Source of the DNA: Carettochelys insculpta
Taxonomy: Eukaryota > Chordata > Testudines > Carettochelyidae
Length of the DNA stretch: 64,000 nucleotides
Assembly (NCBI RefSeq): GCF_033958435.1
Contig: NC_134137.1
Coordinates: 110,618,501-110,682,500 of the forward strand
Direction: 5' to 3'
A program made the position numbers and the translations under genes. Positions 54,531-64,000 of the stretch are shown piece by piece (the stretch's first letter is position 1; the number at the start of each line of letters is the position of its first letter). The notes under the pieces were generated by a model. The model saw only the letters and a list, made by a program, of their open reading frames with translations. It had not been told where the DNA came from and did no database searches.

Positions 54531-56684
54531 CCATTTTCCTAAAAGGTCATTTAAAGCGACAGGATGAATACTGTGATTTAGAATTTTGCAACTCTGGCAC
54601 AATGGAACTCTCAACAATAAAAGTAAAGTTTGTCTGCACAGTCTGTCAGAGGACCTCCTCTGGCAATGATCCAAGACTCTCTAATTAATTCTTAGTTCCC
54701 AGACGAATTATCACAAACTCACCACTTTCCACTGTAAGTGCAAGGTGCATTTCTTCAACCTTGCCTGCTCTAATATAAACACAAAGGCAGCAGATATGGT
54801 TAAATATACTCACACCACACCACCAAAACAAGGCTTTCCACTCTACATGCTTTCCTCTGGCAAGAGGAGGAGACAAACAACATGTGACAGATGGCAGTCA
54901 TGTGCTGAATGCACTACTGGATAGCACTCATAAATCTGATGAGTGTGGTATAAAAACCTATGTAGAAAAGAACACAGCAGCCCCAAGTATCCTGACAAAT
55001 TAGTCAATAATATAAATTGGAATAAAGATGACTTATTAGTAAATGAAGTTCTTTGAAGTGAATATTTCTACCTGCACGTACCAGTAGCGCAGCTGTAGAA
55101 ACAGTGTCCTCTCTAACATATATATGGCCCACTCCTGTCGCGAGACTGAGCAACTGAACAGCAAAGTTTCATCTCATTGCACAGATAACTTTCTGGGTTT
55201 CCTTTAGGCATAAACAGAGTATTGAGGAACTCTGGACCAATCCCATCAGATCACTGTGGGCAGTGCCTTTAGTGGCGAATAAGGTCTTAGGGCTCTCAAT
55301 GCTCTATTTGTTAGCAGAGCAATTGGGTGGGATTGTTGATGTGGCAGCGGGTCAGGAGCCTGCAGGCCCATGTTGAGGAACAGCAATGTTTACAGGAAGC
55401 TAGGAATTTCAGTCATTTTATAAACCTTTTTGCCAAAGGATATCTGAACACAGATTTGTGCTCTACCTTTAAGCGATAAGCAAACTGACTGCCAGCCATA
55501 CCCTGGTATAAAAAGGGGAGAATTACAGTGAGCTGGTGCGAAATAAATATTCCAGAGCAGACAGAGGAGACATAGTTGGCAGTTACATTATTTCTGCCAT
55601 CCAGAAGGAAAACCTTCACCGCTTGTGGTTTTATCAGGAAAGAGTTAACTGTTAAAATTCAGTAGCACCTCCCTTCACTTTAGTAGAAAAGGAAAGCTCA
55701 GGAACTTCCAAATTCCCATAGCCCTGGCTTTCACACACACACAAAAAAAATCTGGATTTGGGTGCTGAATCTACTTCTTTTGGTGCATCAGAAGACCTGG
55801 TGTTATTGGTAGAAGTAGGTAACCTCACCAAGATGTCAGTGGAAGGTCCAAATATCATTGATTATTGTCCTATATTGGTGCAATGAAAATGACCCTGACC
55901 TTACTTTGCCATATCTTGCTTAGTGTTCTTGGTTCCAGTGGAGTGAGAAAAACAGGCACAGTTGAAAGCTATTCTCCAATTTTAAAAAAAAAAAAAGGCT
56001 TTTGAAATGGATGGGGTGTCTACATGTGCCCTAGAGCATCTCTCTGACATTTTATAGTGTCTTACTGCAGGCAGGTCTATTGTCTGACACCCCAAGTGGA
56101 AAGAACATATATTCCACAGACTCTTTTAGGAAACATTTGTGCTGATCTTGCCGATTCTTGATGAGCTATTTTTCACGGGTGTTTTACTTCCCTGCAAGAG
56201 TAAGAGTCACAGATCAGATGGAAAGATCATTTGCTCTTCATCAGGAGTAGGTCTCTCCTTGTTCACTGACAGAGTACATGGCCCTAGTGTTAACTGTGAC
56301 TGCTGATAATACACACTCGAGTCTGGGAAAGGAGGACTTGGGAGTCCAACTGACTGCCTTCATGTCTAGTCTGCTGATATGTTGTCTCACTTCCCAGACC
56401 TTCCAGTGGTTATGAATCTTGAAGCTTTGTGTGTGAACACACAGACTGGAGAAGTCCAGAACTATCATTAGTTTTGAGTGAAGGATGAGGTGGTGGTGAA
56501 AGTAATTACCCATAAATCCTTGATCCTCAGAGTCTTTCCACAGAGTGAAGTAATTCTATCTCTGGACACAGTCAGAATCAAGGACATGCCGCCTACTTTT
56601 GGTGCAGTGTCTCACCAACTAGTCCTGGAAAGGTCTCATTCTCAGTCTCGTTCTCAGCTGCACAAATAGGGTCATATATGTCAC
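54531..56684. other. Unique AT-rich sequence
   Basis: No transposon ends or domains recognised. Poly-A runs near 55742 and 55985. Confidence 0.4.
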
Positions 56685-56818
56685 CAGTGCTCTTTTTGTT
56701 AAACATGGGGATCCAGTACTCAGCCAGCTCCCTGCCCTCCTCCTCAGCCAATCCTGCAGCTGGGGCTGCCAAGGTGCCAGAACTCAGTACTGGCAAGTAG
56801 TGGTACAAAAAAGCACTG
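56685..56818 (+). mobile_element. hAT-type MITE with perfect 8-bp duplication
   Basis: Begins CAGTGCTCTTTTTGTTAA and ends with the complement of CAGTGCTTTTTTGTACCAC. TATGTCAC occurs on both sides (56677-56684, 56819-56826), the 8-bp duplication typical of hAT transposition. Length 134 bp. The fragment at 40990-41060 is a relative. Confidence 0.85.
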
Positions 56819-58279
56819 TATGTCACTGAGACCATAAGTACTTTGAATTGTTGGATAAGACGGGATGAACCTGAAAATGTTTTATTTCATTAGAATCCGA
56901 AAGAATTGCTGTAAAACCATGACATTCTGCAAAAACATTCTACTGTACTTCTGGAGAGATTGCATCTCTGCCGCACACAATTGGGTCTCATGAGAAAGAT
57001 CCCTTAAGAGGGATAGAAAGGTGCATTGGGAGGCAGAACTGAGAAAATCTGAATCATATAACCCTGTTAAATGAATTAGGATCCAAAACTGCATTGTCAA
57101 AAGGGGCCTAGGCTCATTAAACTGATGGGAATATCACAGGTTCTAAACAAATAAATCTTCAGGGTAACAAAGCTGACAAACCCCACTCCTGCTTTGTTCT
57201 AAGCAATAAACAGACTTGCCAGACACCACTGTCTGTGGTATATGTACACTACACAGAATAGTTAACCATTCATCGATTTTTAACTTAACTAAAATGCAAA
57301 AGAACCTCTTTTTCATAGTCTTATTCAGTAGGTACTTTTTCTTTTAAGATATGATCTGGCATCAAATGTGGGGAGAAAGGAAGAGGCGGTACCTGAGTGA
57401 AGCTCTTGACATCACCACAGAGCAATGTTTCTGCTTAAGTCAAAGTTAACATAGGCTGGCATTACTGAACACAAAACAAACCTGCAGCAGTGAATACAGC
57501 CCTCTACATTATCACTGTTAGATTTCAGAATTAAAGTCTCTCTGAGATTATAGCAGGCCGGTCACACCATCTCGTATTAATCCTCTGCCAGGTCAAAGGA
57601 ACATGAATGCATGCAGATGCTTGAGGATCCAGGGTGGTGAAAGTACAGTTCTCTTCAATCTAGCAGCTGTCTTTAGGTTTAATAGCCAGTGAAAGAGGTG
57701 CAACTGAGAGTCCCAAAATCCCAGTCAATGAGAGCTGGAGCTACTTAGCACCATTGACAATGAAGCTGTCACTTACCTTACAGTTCTAAAAATCTATTTG
57801 TAAAGAAAAGTCAAAACATGCAGATTTTCCTGGAAAGAAAAACTCTGGTGGCCGATTTAAATTGGAAAAGTAAATTGAAAGAGCGACTATTGTTCCAAAG
57901 TAAACCATTTTTGATGGAAAGTGTTCCCTTATGTTTAGATTTCATTGACAGGACAGTATTTTTTTTTTGTTTAAAAATTCCCACCACTCTAGTCCTCTGG
58001 ATCCCTTCACTCAAACAATATTCCCATTTAATTCAACATGAGTTTTGCCTAAGCAGGTCGAATTGGGCCCTATTAAGTGGCACAAACTACTAGCTGTAGT
58101 AAGTGATTTAAAAGAGAACAAAACTCTATTGTGAAAATCCATCTAATAACGAAAAGCACCCTGACACAGTTCCTTTGTGACTTTACTCCGTATTGTAATT
58201 TTTGAACGATTCCCCTCCGCTGACTTTTAACAACATAGCTTTGCATTTACCAGCAAAAAGAAATCTCATCAGCAGTAAC
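56819..58279. other. Unique sequence
   Basis: The frame at 57818-58093 has no recognisable domain. Nothing else seen. Confidence 0.4.
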
Positions 58280-58548
58280 AATGTATTTGAGAGTCAGCAC
58301 AATGACAGACTTTATTAAAGCATTTCTAAGCAATAGCCATGCATCACATGACAACACTGAAAGGCTTCCACAGGTCATCAAGAGATTGAGATTTCTGCTT
58401 TTAGTCATCTTGATATAATTCGTGTTGAATGCAGCTGACCCTACAAATAAACCTTATTACATTTTAAACATTTTCAAACAAATCTTAGTGTAGCAGTACC
58501 ATGTACATTTATTTGAATTTCATGTTATGATAAGCTCTTTGTTGAATG

Positions 58549-58791
58549 TCATTCATACAAGCCAAAGCGGCCATTCCAGTGCCACATCTCATCCAGAAGA
58601 GGCAGAGAAATATAAAACATGGTTTTCTTTAAGTCTGTATGAGAAGATCCTGATAGCATCCCGAGTGTTACTGGAACTTTGGGTTGACACACCAGGGAGA
58701 TTGTAGCGCTTACGGAAGGTGTTGACACATCCTTTGTGTAGCCACAGGAAAGACAATTGCTCACACCCTCAATGGGTCTCAGATTGGACCA
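58549..58791 (-). CDS. Candidate terminal coding exon (weak)
   Basis: On the minus strand an acceptor-like TCTTTGTAG (58792-58793 AG) precedes an open frame of 80 codons that ends in TGA: WSNLRPIEGVSNCLSCGY near the start and MFYISLPLLDEMWHWNGRF near the end. Downstream on the same strand, polyadenylation-type AATAAA signals lie at 58508-58513 and 58311-58316, as in a 3' untranslated region. I do not recognise the protein and see no upstream exon. An 80-codon frame can arise by chance, so this is only a candidate. It is not inside any repeat I identified. Confidence 0.22.
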   Translation of the reverse strand, partial: WSNLRPIEGVSNCLSCGYTKDVSTPSVSATISLVCQPKVPVTLGMLSGSSHTDLKKTMFYISLPLLDEMWHWNGRFGLYE

Positions 58792-58799
58792 CTACAAAG

Positions 58800-59824
58800 A
58801 CATTCTCCACCATTCAGACTGAATATGCAGACAAATCTGTCAGTGTTGGATAGAGACACTTTTCCACTGAAAACTGGTCTTAGAACAACCCATTTCACAT
58901 AAGCCATTGAATAGCTTAGCGGATGGTATCAGTTTCTAGTCACTAGTAAGTTGTCTGAATCTTACCTGGTAACCTACAGGGGAAAAGCTCTATAATCTGT
59001 TATCACTCCTTCAATGCCCCCTGCCTTCTCTGCCAATTAAAAATCTAACTGAAGAAATATGAAGCCGTACTCATCATCGGTTGGCACTGAAGCTGAGACC
59101 TCTGGAGCTAAACGCACAAGCCTGTAGTGCAGGAGCTAATAGTCATATGTCTCTAAGTTAACATTAGAGGAGTCATAATAGCTAGGTGATCTAAGTGCCA
59201 CTTGGGGGGGTCAGAACAACATTCTCAAAATACCTTGGTTACATTGGAACAGTTTATATCTGTGATACTATCCTTTCTACAGAATATTCAGAACCCCAAG
59301 AGAACAGGGCCACCTGACTCTTCTCTAAAGCATTTTCCTCTAGTAACCTACATTTATAAGGGCATTTCAGTGAATAGCCAGGTGTCCTAGCCATGCCATT
59401 ATCTGGATGGACCACCAATGTTCTTTTTGCATTTAGCAGGTCTTTTCAGGCATGTAGCGTAACTAAGGCAAGCTGGGATGGTGGGAGGCAGGGGATAGGT
59501 ATTACATTAAGTGACCTTGACTCTACAACCTCTCCAAACTGTTGGGACAAATGTGTGTGAAAAATAGGACAGCTGGATGTATTTTAGGATTGTAATTATA
59601 GAAAAACATCACTGCCAGACTAATGGCTCAAAACTGCTTGCTTAACAATTTTTCCTTAGTGACACGTTTTTGTAACTCCTGATTTTGCCTAACGTTTAAT
59701 TTTTTTGGTCAGCAACAAAAGTTTTGATTTACATGTCTTTATTGCAGGTATAAGCTGGGAATTGTGAGTTTGGGTCAAGCAGATCACTTTGTGGATACAC
59801 TGAAAAGATCTACAGACAAAATTT
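58800..59824. other. Unique sequence
   Basis: Nothing recognised. Confidence 0.35.
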
Positions 59825-60020
59825 TGGAGAAGGGGCTTCCAGAAGGAGGGTTTCCTTCCAAAAGATCCCCGTGGGCCATGAGTCTCCTTGTGTACTTCGG
59901 AGTCCAGAAGAGCTTCTTCCGGACTCCGAACCATGTGCTGATATGTTAATGAGGTGTGGAAAATTTGTATCTGTGCCTCATTAGCATCTTCCAATTAGCT
60001 CGTTAGCCTGCCACCTCTGG
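59825..60020. mobile_element. MITE fragment with internal palindrome
   Basis: CTTCCAGAAGGAGGGTTTCC, AAAAGATCCCCGTGGGCC, then a palindrome built from TTAATGAGGTGTGGAAA and TCTGTGCCTCATTAGCATC (59945-59990). Such TAATGAGG/CCTCATTA pairs resemble the inverted core of MITE B (11956-12253). Ends not seen. Confidence 0.45.
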
Positions 60021-61728
60021 AAGAAACAGCATGAGGAGATGCAGCCAAAGTGTTTCTCTTTCACACTCACACACGCTCTTAGTCTCTATCTGTAGCCCCC
60101 AGTCCTGGCCCTTCTGTTCAAGGCCCTGCCTCGTCAGAGGGACCCAAAGCTGGCCTGCGATTAGTACCAAAATTCATGGAGTGGTCCCTCTGTGAAAAAG
60201 AATTGCCCACCCCTGTCTTAACTGGTAAGGTCTCAAAAAGTTTTTCCAAGAATATGTATTTAACACATATGCAGCTAAGAAAAGGTTTGGGTAAATGAAC
60301 TCGTCTTTCTACAGGCCCAGTTTTAAGCTGAGTGCCTGCGAACATTCAGGGAAGAAAACAAGCAGAGGGAAACAATGCAGTACCTTCAGGCTGCATCACA
60401 GCAGCAAACCATTTGGAATAGTTCAACAAACACTCAAACACCTGACTAAAGTAGTCAGTCACTTTCTTAACATGCAGTGACCTCAGCTCTATGTCTCCAC
60501 ATCTACAGAATAAAAGACCTCTGACTGTTATAAGGCACTTTTTTAGCCAGAGAAACATTACAGCAGAGGCAGAGTTTGCAGAGCAGCTATGCTGCGGCAT
60601 CCTGTTGTTTTTTTTTTCTCAATATGCTTCCTGAGACAGCCTACTGCACAGTGAACAAACAAAGTCACATTATCTTCAAAGCATGAAACCAATACTAAAC
60701 AGAAATACAATTGAAAGGATTACCTTTAGGTGCTATTATGTGCAATGCAGTAATTAATTTTATCTGCCCTACATAAATGAGACAAATTGCAGCATTTTTG
60801 AAAATAAAACAGAAATCATTTTACAATACACATTCTTTTTTTCCACTCTATGGAACTGTACTCAAGGGGCAAAACCAAAAGAACAATAGCTTCCAACCCC
60901 GTGTGTGTGCTTTAAAGTGTTCACTTGCGTGTTGTGAAGTGTTAGAATGAATATTTTTAGCATTAGCTGCTGATAGAAAGTTGATACCAGCGGCACTTCA
61001 TTTAACATGTCTTATGACATAATGAAACCAAATCTGAGGGGGGATAAAAAGAGAACTGTCACAGCAGTTTACATTTTTAGATACAAATAAAACAGGTTAG
61101 AAACTTCAGTGGACAAAAAATAAAATGTGAAGCAAATTCTGCAAGCTTCTGGCTCAGTTTTTTGCTATTCTGTGGAGCAGTTTACTGCAGGAACAGATAC
61201 TATCTTAGCGATGGAACTACTCATGGGGTAGGGATAAATGGATGTAAGGATGACAAGATTCGAACTCTTAATCAATACACACGGAACTTAGCTGATAGAG
61301 CTCTGCAAAATTATGGTTGGGTTTTAAGTTCAAATACACATTAAAGACACAGATTAAGCACTTTTGTGCATTTAAAATCTAACAACCTAAGCCAAATTTC
61401 TATGTATTGCTTATGCTATGTCATGCTAAACTGGCATCACATATGCAAAGCTAGTTGTGAATGCTTGAGCTGGTATAACTGCATGCAAAGGTATTTCAAG
61501 TTTGGATTCAAAGGTATTTCAGGTTTGGATTTTATAATTCAGGTCATGTCCCTCATACTTAAGTTATAGCCACAGATTCTATAGCCCTTGTTCTAAGGTA
61601 GCAGAGTGTTGTTTCAGAACAAGACTTGCTGAGTGGTGATGTGAGGAGTACCACAAAAGGACACATCTCCCTCTTGTCGCCTTATCAGCTTTATTTATTA
61701 ATCCGGATGGGGGGGGGTCTTTCTCCTA
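60021..61728. other. Unique AT-rich sequence
   Basis: No recognisable repeat ends or domains. Confidence 0.4.
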
Positions 61729-62632
61729 TCAGGGGCCACTGACCTCCAAAAATATCATTTGGAGGCCACACATCCCCATAGGAGGTGGGGCAGCTGTCCA
61801 GACTTCCCCTAGGTTCTCGTGTGAAGCCAGAAAGGAGGGGTTCAGGAGGCAGAAAGAGGCTCCAGGCTAGAGCAGAGGGTTGCAGTGGTGAAGGAGATGA
61901 GTGCTCTGGAGTGGGGTTAGGGTCAAGGGAGTTGGGTGCAAGACAGGGCTCAGTGCAGGGGATTGGTTTGTGGGGGATGCAAGCTGTGGGATGGAGTAGT
62001 GTTCTGGAGTGGGTTCAGGGCTGGGTCATAGGGTGGGAGTTCAGGCTCTGGGAGGGAGATTTGCTGTGGGAGGAGGCTCAGGGCTAGAGCAGAGGGTGGG
62101 GTGTGGGAGAGGGTTTGGGCTTTAGTGTGCAGCAGGGGACGTGGGAGGGAGCTCTAGGCAGGGGGTTGGGGTGCAGGAGGAGACTCAGGAATGGGGTAGG
62201 AGGTTAAAGTGTGGGAGGCGGTGTGGGGCGCTTACCTCAGACAGCTCCCAGTCAGTGGTGCAGTGGAGCTAAGGTAAGCTCCGTGCCTGCCTCAGCTCCA
62301 AGCCACTCCTGCAAATGGCTGTCAAGTCCCTGCAGCCTCTGAGGGAGGCAGGTGGCGCTGGGCACTGCTCTCTCCTGCAGGTGCTGCTGCCAGAGGTCCC
62401 ACTGGCTGGTTCCTAGGCAATGGGAGCTGCAGGGACAGTACTTGCAGGTGAGGACAGCATGTGGTACTTCTCTGAGCGCAATGAGCCAGTGTTCACAATT
62501 CCAGTCCCATGCGGGGGGTGGGGGGAAGGAAGTACAAGGCTCAGGGTTTCCAGCTCATGGTGCAGAGATTTTCTAAGAGCTGGATGAAATTAAGCAAAGA
62601 GCCAAATCCAGTCTGCAGGTTCCCTATCCCTA
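61729..62632 (-). mobile_element. hAT-like nonautonomous element, degraded
   Basis: The right end complement GGGATAGGGAACCTGCAGAC and following TGGATTTGGCTCTTTGCTTA resemble the CAGGGGTGGGGAACC terminus at 33820. A candidate left end is CAGGGGCCACTGACCTCC at 61730. The interior is G-rich with loosely repeated GGGTTCAGGGCT-like units (61870-62240) and contains CAATGGGAGCTGCAGG. No coding capacity; no duplication seen. Confidence 0.45.
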
Positions 62633-63491
62633 CTTTCATCTCTGACCCCGTGTAAGGGCTTGGCACAAACACCTCTTAGAGCTATACACACAGATTCATT
62701 TCTTACATTAAGGGTGTTTATGCTTTTTAAATTTACGCCAATGTATCACATGTTTTAGACAAGTTTTAGGTACTTCAGGGTACAAAAAGGGTAACAGGCA
62801 GACCATCCCTAAGGGAGTACAGAACACAGGACAAACCAGCATGTATGCACCTCCCCCCCATGACTGGGTCTCCACCATGGCTGCTGGTGAGGGGCAGGAG
62901 ACATGCTGGTGGGGAAAATGAAGCCCTAGCTACTCTATAAAGTGTGGGCTGAGGTGGTTTTTTTGGAGCAAGGCACATCTCTTGTTGGTCAGGTTGCACA
63001 AGACCCAAGGAGGAGACAGGACAACAAAATCTGTGCATAGGGGCCCCCACCCCCATCAATCTAAGCTATGCAAATTCAGCTGAACAAGTAGCATAGCTTA
63101 AACCGACATACTTCCCTGGATACCATCTGTGTATGTCAGCAGAGACTGCTCTCCTGTCTATTCCAGCTACTCTTTTTGTCCTGTTGGAGTACCAGAGTCA
63201 GTGGGGAGCACTCAGATATTGATCTATTGCATCTAAGCAGACATGACAAAAATCCACAACCAGTGGCTTGATCTTCAGAGGAGGGCATGAGAGAGAACTG
63301 AGGGCTTGCCTAGGCTACATGATGGATCAATTGCAGCAGTGTTCATTCACCACACAGTGAAGATGAGCCCTAAGTACTCTCTCCTGACTGCTCCTGAAGG
63401 GAAGATAGACAAGACATTCATGGATTTAACAGGTATTATTAGTATGATCATCTGGTTAAATGATGCATGTTCTGGGAAACACATTTTCACA
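62633..63491. other. Unique sequence with a possible MITE scrap
   Basis: 63060-63240 (AAGCTATGCAAATTCAGCTG, GATATTGATCTATTGCATCT) may be a decayed DNA element. The rest is featureless. Confidence 0.3.
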
Positions 63492-64000
63492 AAATTCACA
63501 GAATCCCAAAGCTGGAAGGGACCTCAGGAGGTCATCTAGTCCAGCCCCCTGCTTCAAGCAGGATCAACCTCCACTAAGTCATCACAGCCAGGACCTTGTC
63601 AAGCCAGGACGTAAAAACCTCAAGGGATAGAGAATCCACCACCTCTCTAGGCAATGCATTCCAATGCTTCACCACCCTCCTGGTGAAATAGTTTTTCCAA
63701 ATATCTAACCTACACCTCTCCCTCTGTAACTTCAGACCATTACTCCTTGTTCTGCCATCTGACTCCACTAAGAACAGTTTCTCACCCTCCTCTTCAGCGC
63801 TCCCCTTCAGGAAGTTGAAGGCTGGTATGAAATCACCACAAGCCTTCTATTCTGTAAACTAAACAAGCCCCAATCCCTCAGCCTATGCTCATAGGTCTTG
63901 TGCTCCAGCCCCTTAATCACTTTTGTTGCTCTCCGCTGAACCTGCTCCAGCACATCCACATCCTTTTTATATTGGGGGGAGGGGGCCCAAAATTGGACAA
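63492..64000 (-). mobile_element. CR1 LINE 3' end, runs off the window
   Basis: From ATTCACAGAATCCCAAAGCT (3' end complement) through GACCTCAGGAGGTCATCTAG. The minus-strand frame 63574-63768 has RSNGLKLQRERCRLDIWKNY, FTRRVVKHWNALPREVVDSL and LEVFTSWLDKVLAVM, the ORF2 C-terminus. It continues upstream (CTCATAGGTCTTGTGCTCCA, TTTGTTGCTCTCCGCTGAAC) past position 64000. Its 3' tail is the one shared with the SINE at 38755. Confidence 0.9.

Overview
This window looks like non-coding chromosomal DNA from a turtle, probably a cryptodire. The organism is inferred from repeat content alone. The signs are many CR1 LINE copies, a tRNA-derived SINE at 38755-38930 whose 3' end matches a CR1 tail in the same window, numerous Harbinger-type elements with GGC..GTCTACAC ends, and several Penelope-like elements (PLEs). 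I find no complete host protein gene, no rRNA and no canonical tRNA. The likely setting is intergenic or long-intron sequence. Only two non-mobile coding candidates deserve a look, and both are weak: a possible minus-strand terminal exon (58549-58791) and a decayed minus-strand coding-like tract (49890-50890).

Layout. 1-9.6 kb: Harbinger MITEs (1804-2536, 2938-3559, 6505-7215), Tigger-like elements (2809-3760, 4319-4767), a Harbinger remnant with a Myb-like reading frame (7696-8857) and a minus-strand PLE (8858-9610). 11.4-16.2 kb: a multi-layer nest. A plus-strand CR1 holds a MITE inside a MITE, then a palindromic PLE tail, then another MITE that itself holds a 2.3 kb minus-strand CR1. 18.5-21.1 kb: a decayed two-gene Harbinger transposon (Myb-like gene on +, intron-containing DDE transposase on -). 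26-29 kb: another Harbinger MITE and the best preserved PLE (27554-28885), with an exact 11-bp target duplication and one stop in its frame. 31.7-35.4 kb: MITEs, hAT-like fragments and two LTR-like blocks. 38-42 kb: PLE tail, SINE, hAT and CR1 fragments. 45-54 kb: scattered hAT, Tigger-like, CR1 and PLE pieces. 54.5-63.5 kb: mostly unique AT-rich sequence. 63.5 kb to the end: a CR1 running off the window.

How the elements relate. The CR1 elements carry their own reverse transcriptase, and the SINE probably borrows it through the shared tail. The short MITEs lack genes and would need a Harbinger transposase such as the one at 18.5-21.1 kb. One MITE (11862-12506) shares about 44 bp of terminal sequence with that autonomous element. 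The PLE 3' tails carry a small stem-loop with a hammerhead-like core (CTGANGA, hairpin, GAAA). In two places the tail is a head-to-head palindrome around that spot.

The most interesting material is the PLE tail RNA motif, the PLE at 27.5 kb, and the nest at 11.4-16.2 kb. Everything is from reading the sequence; no database search was possible.
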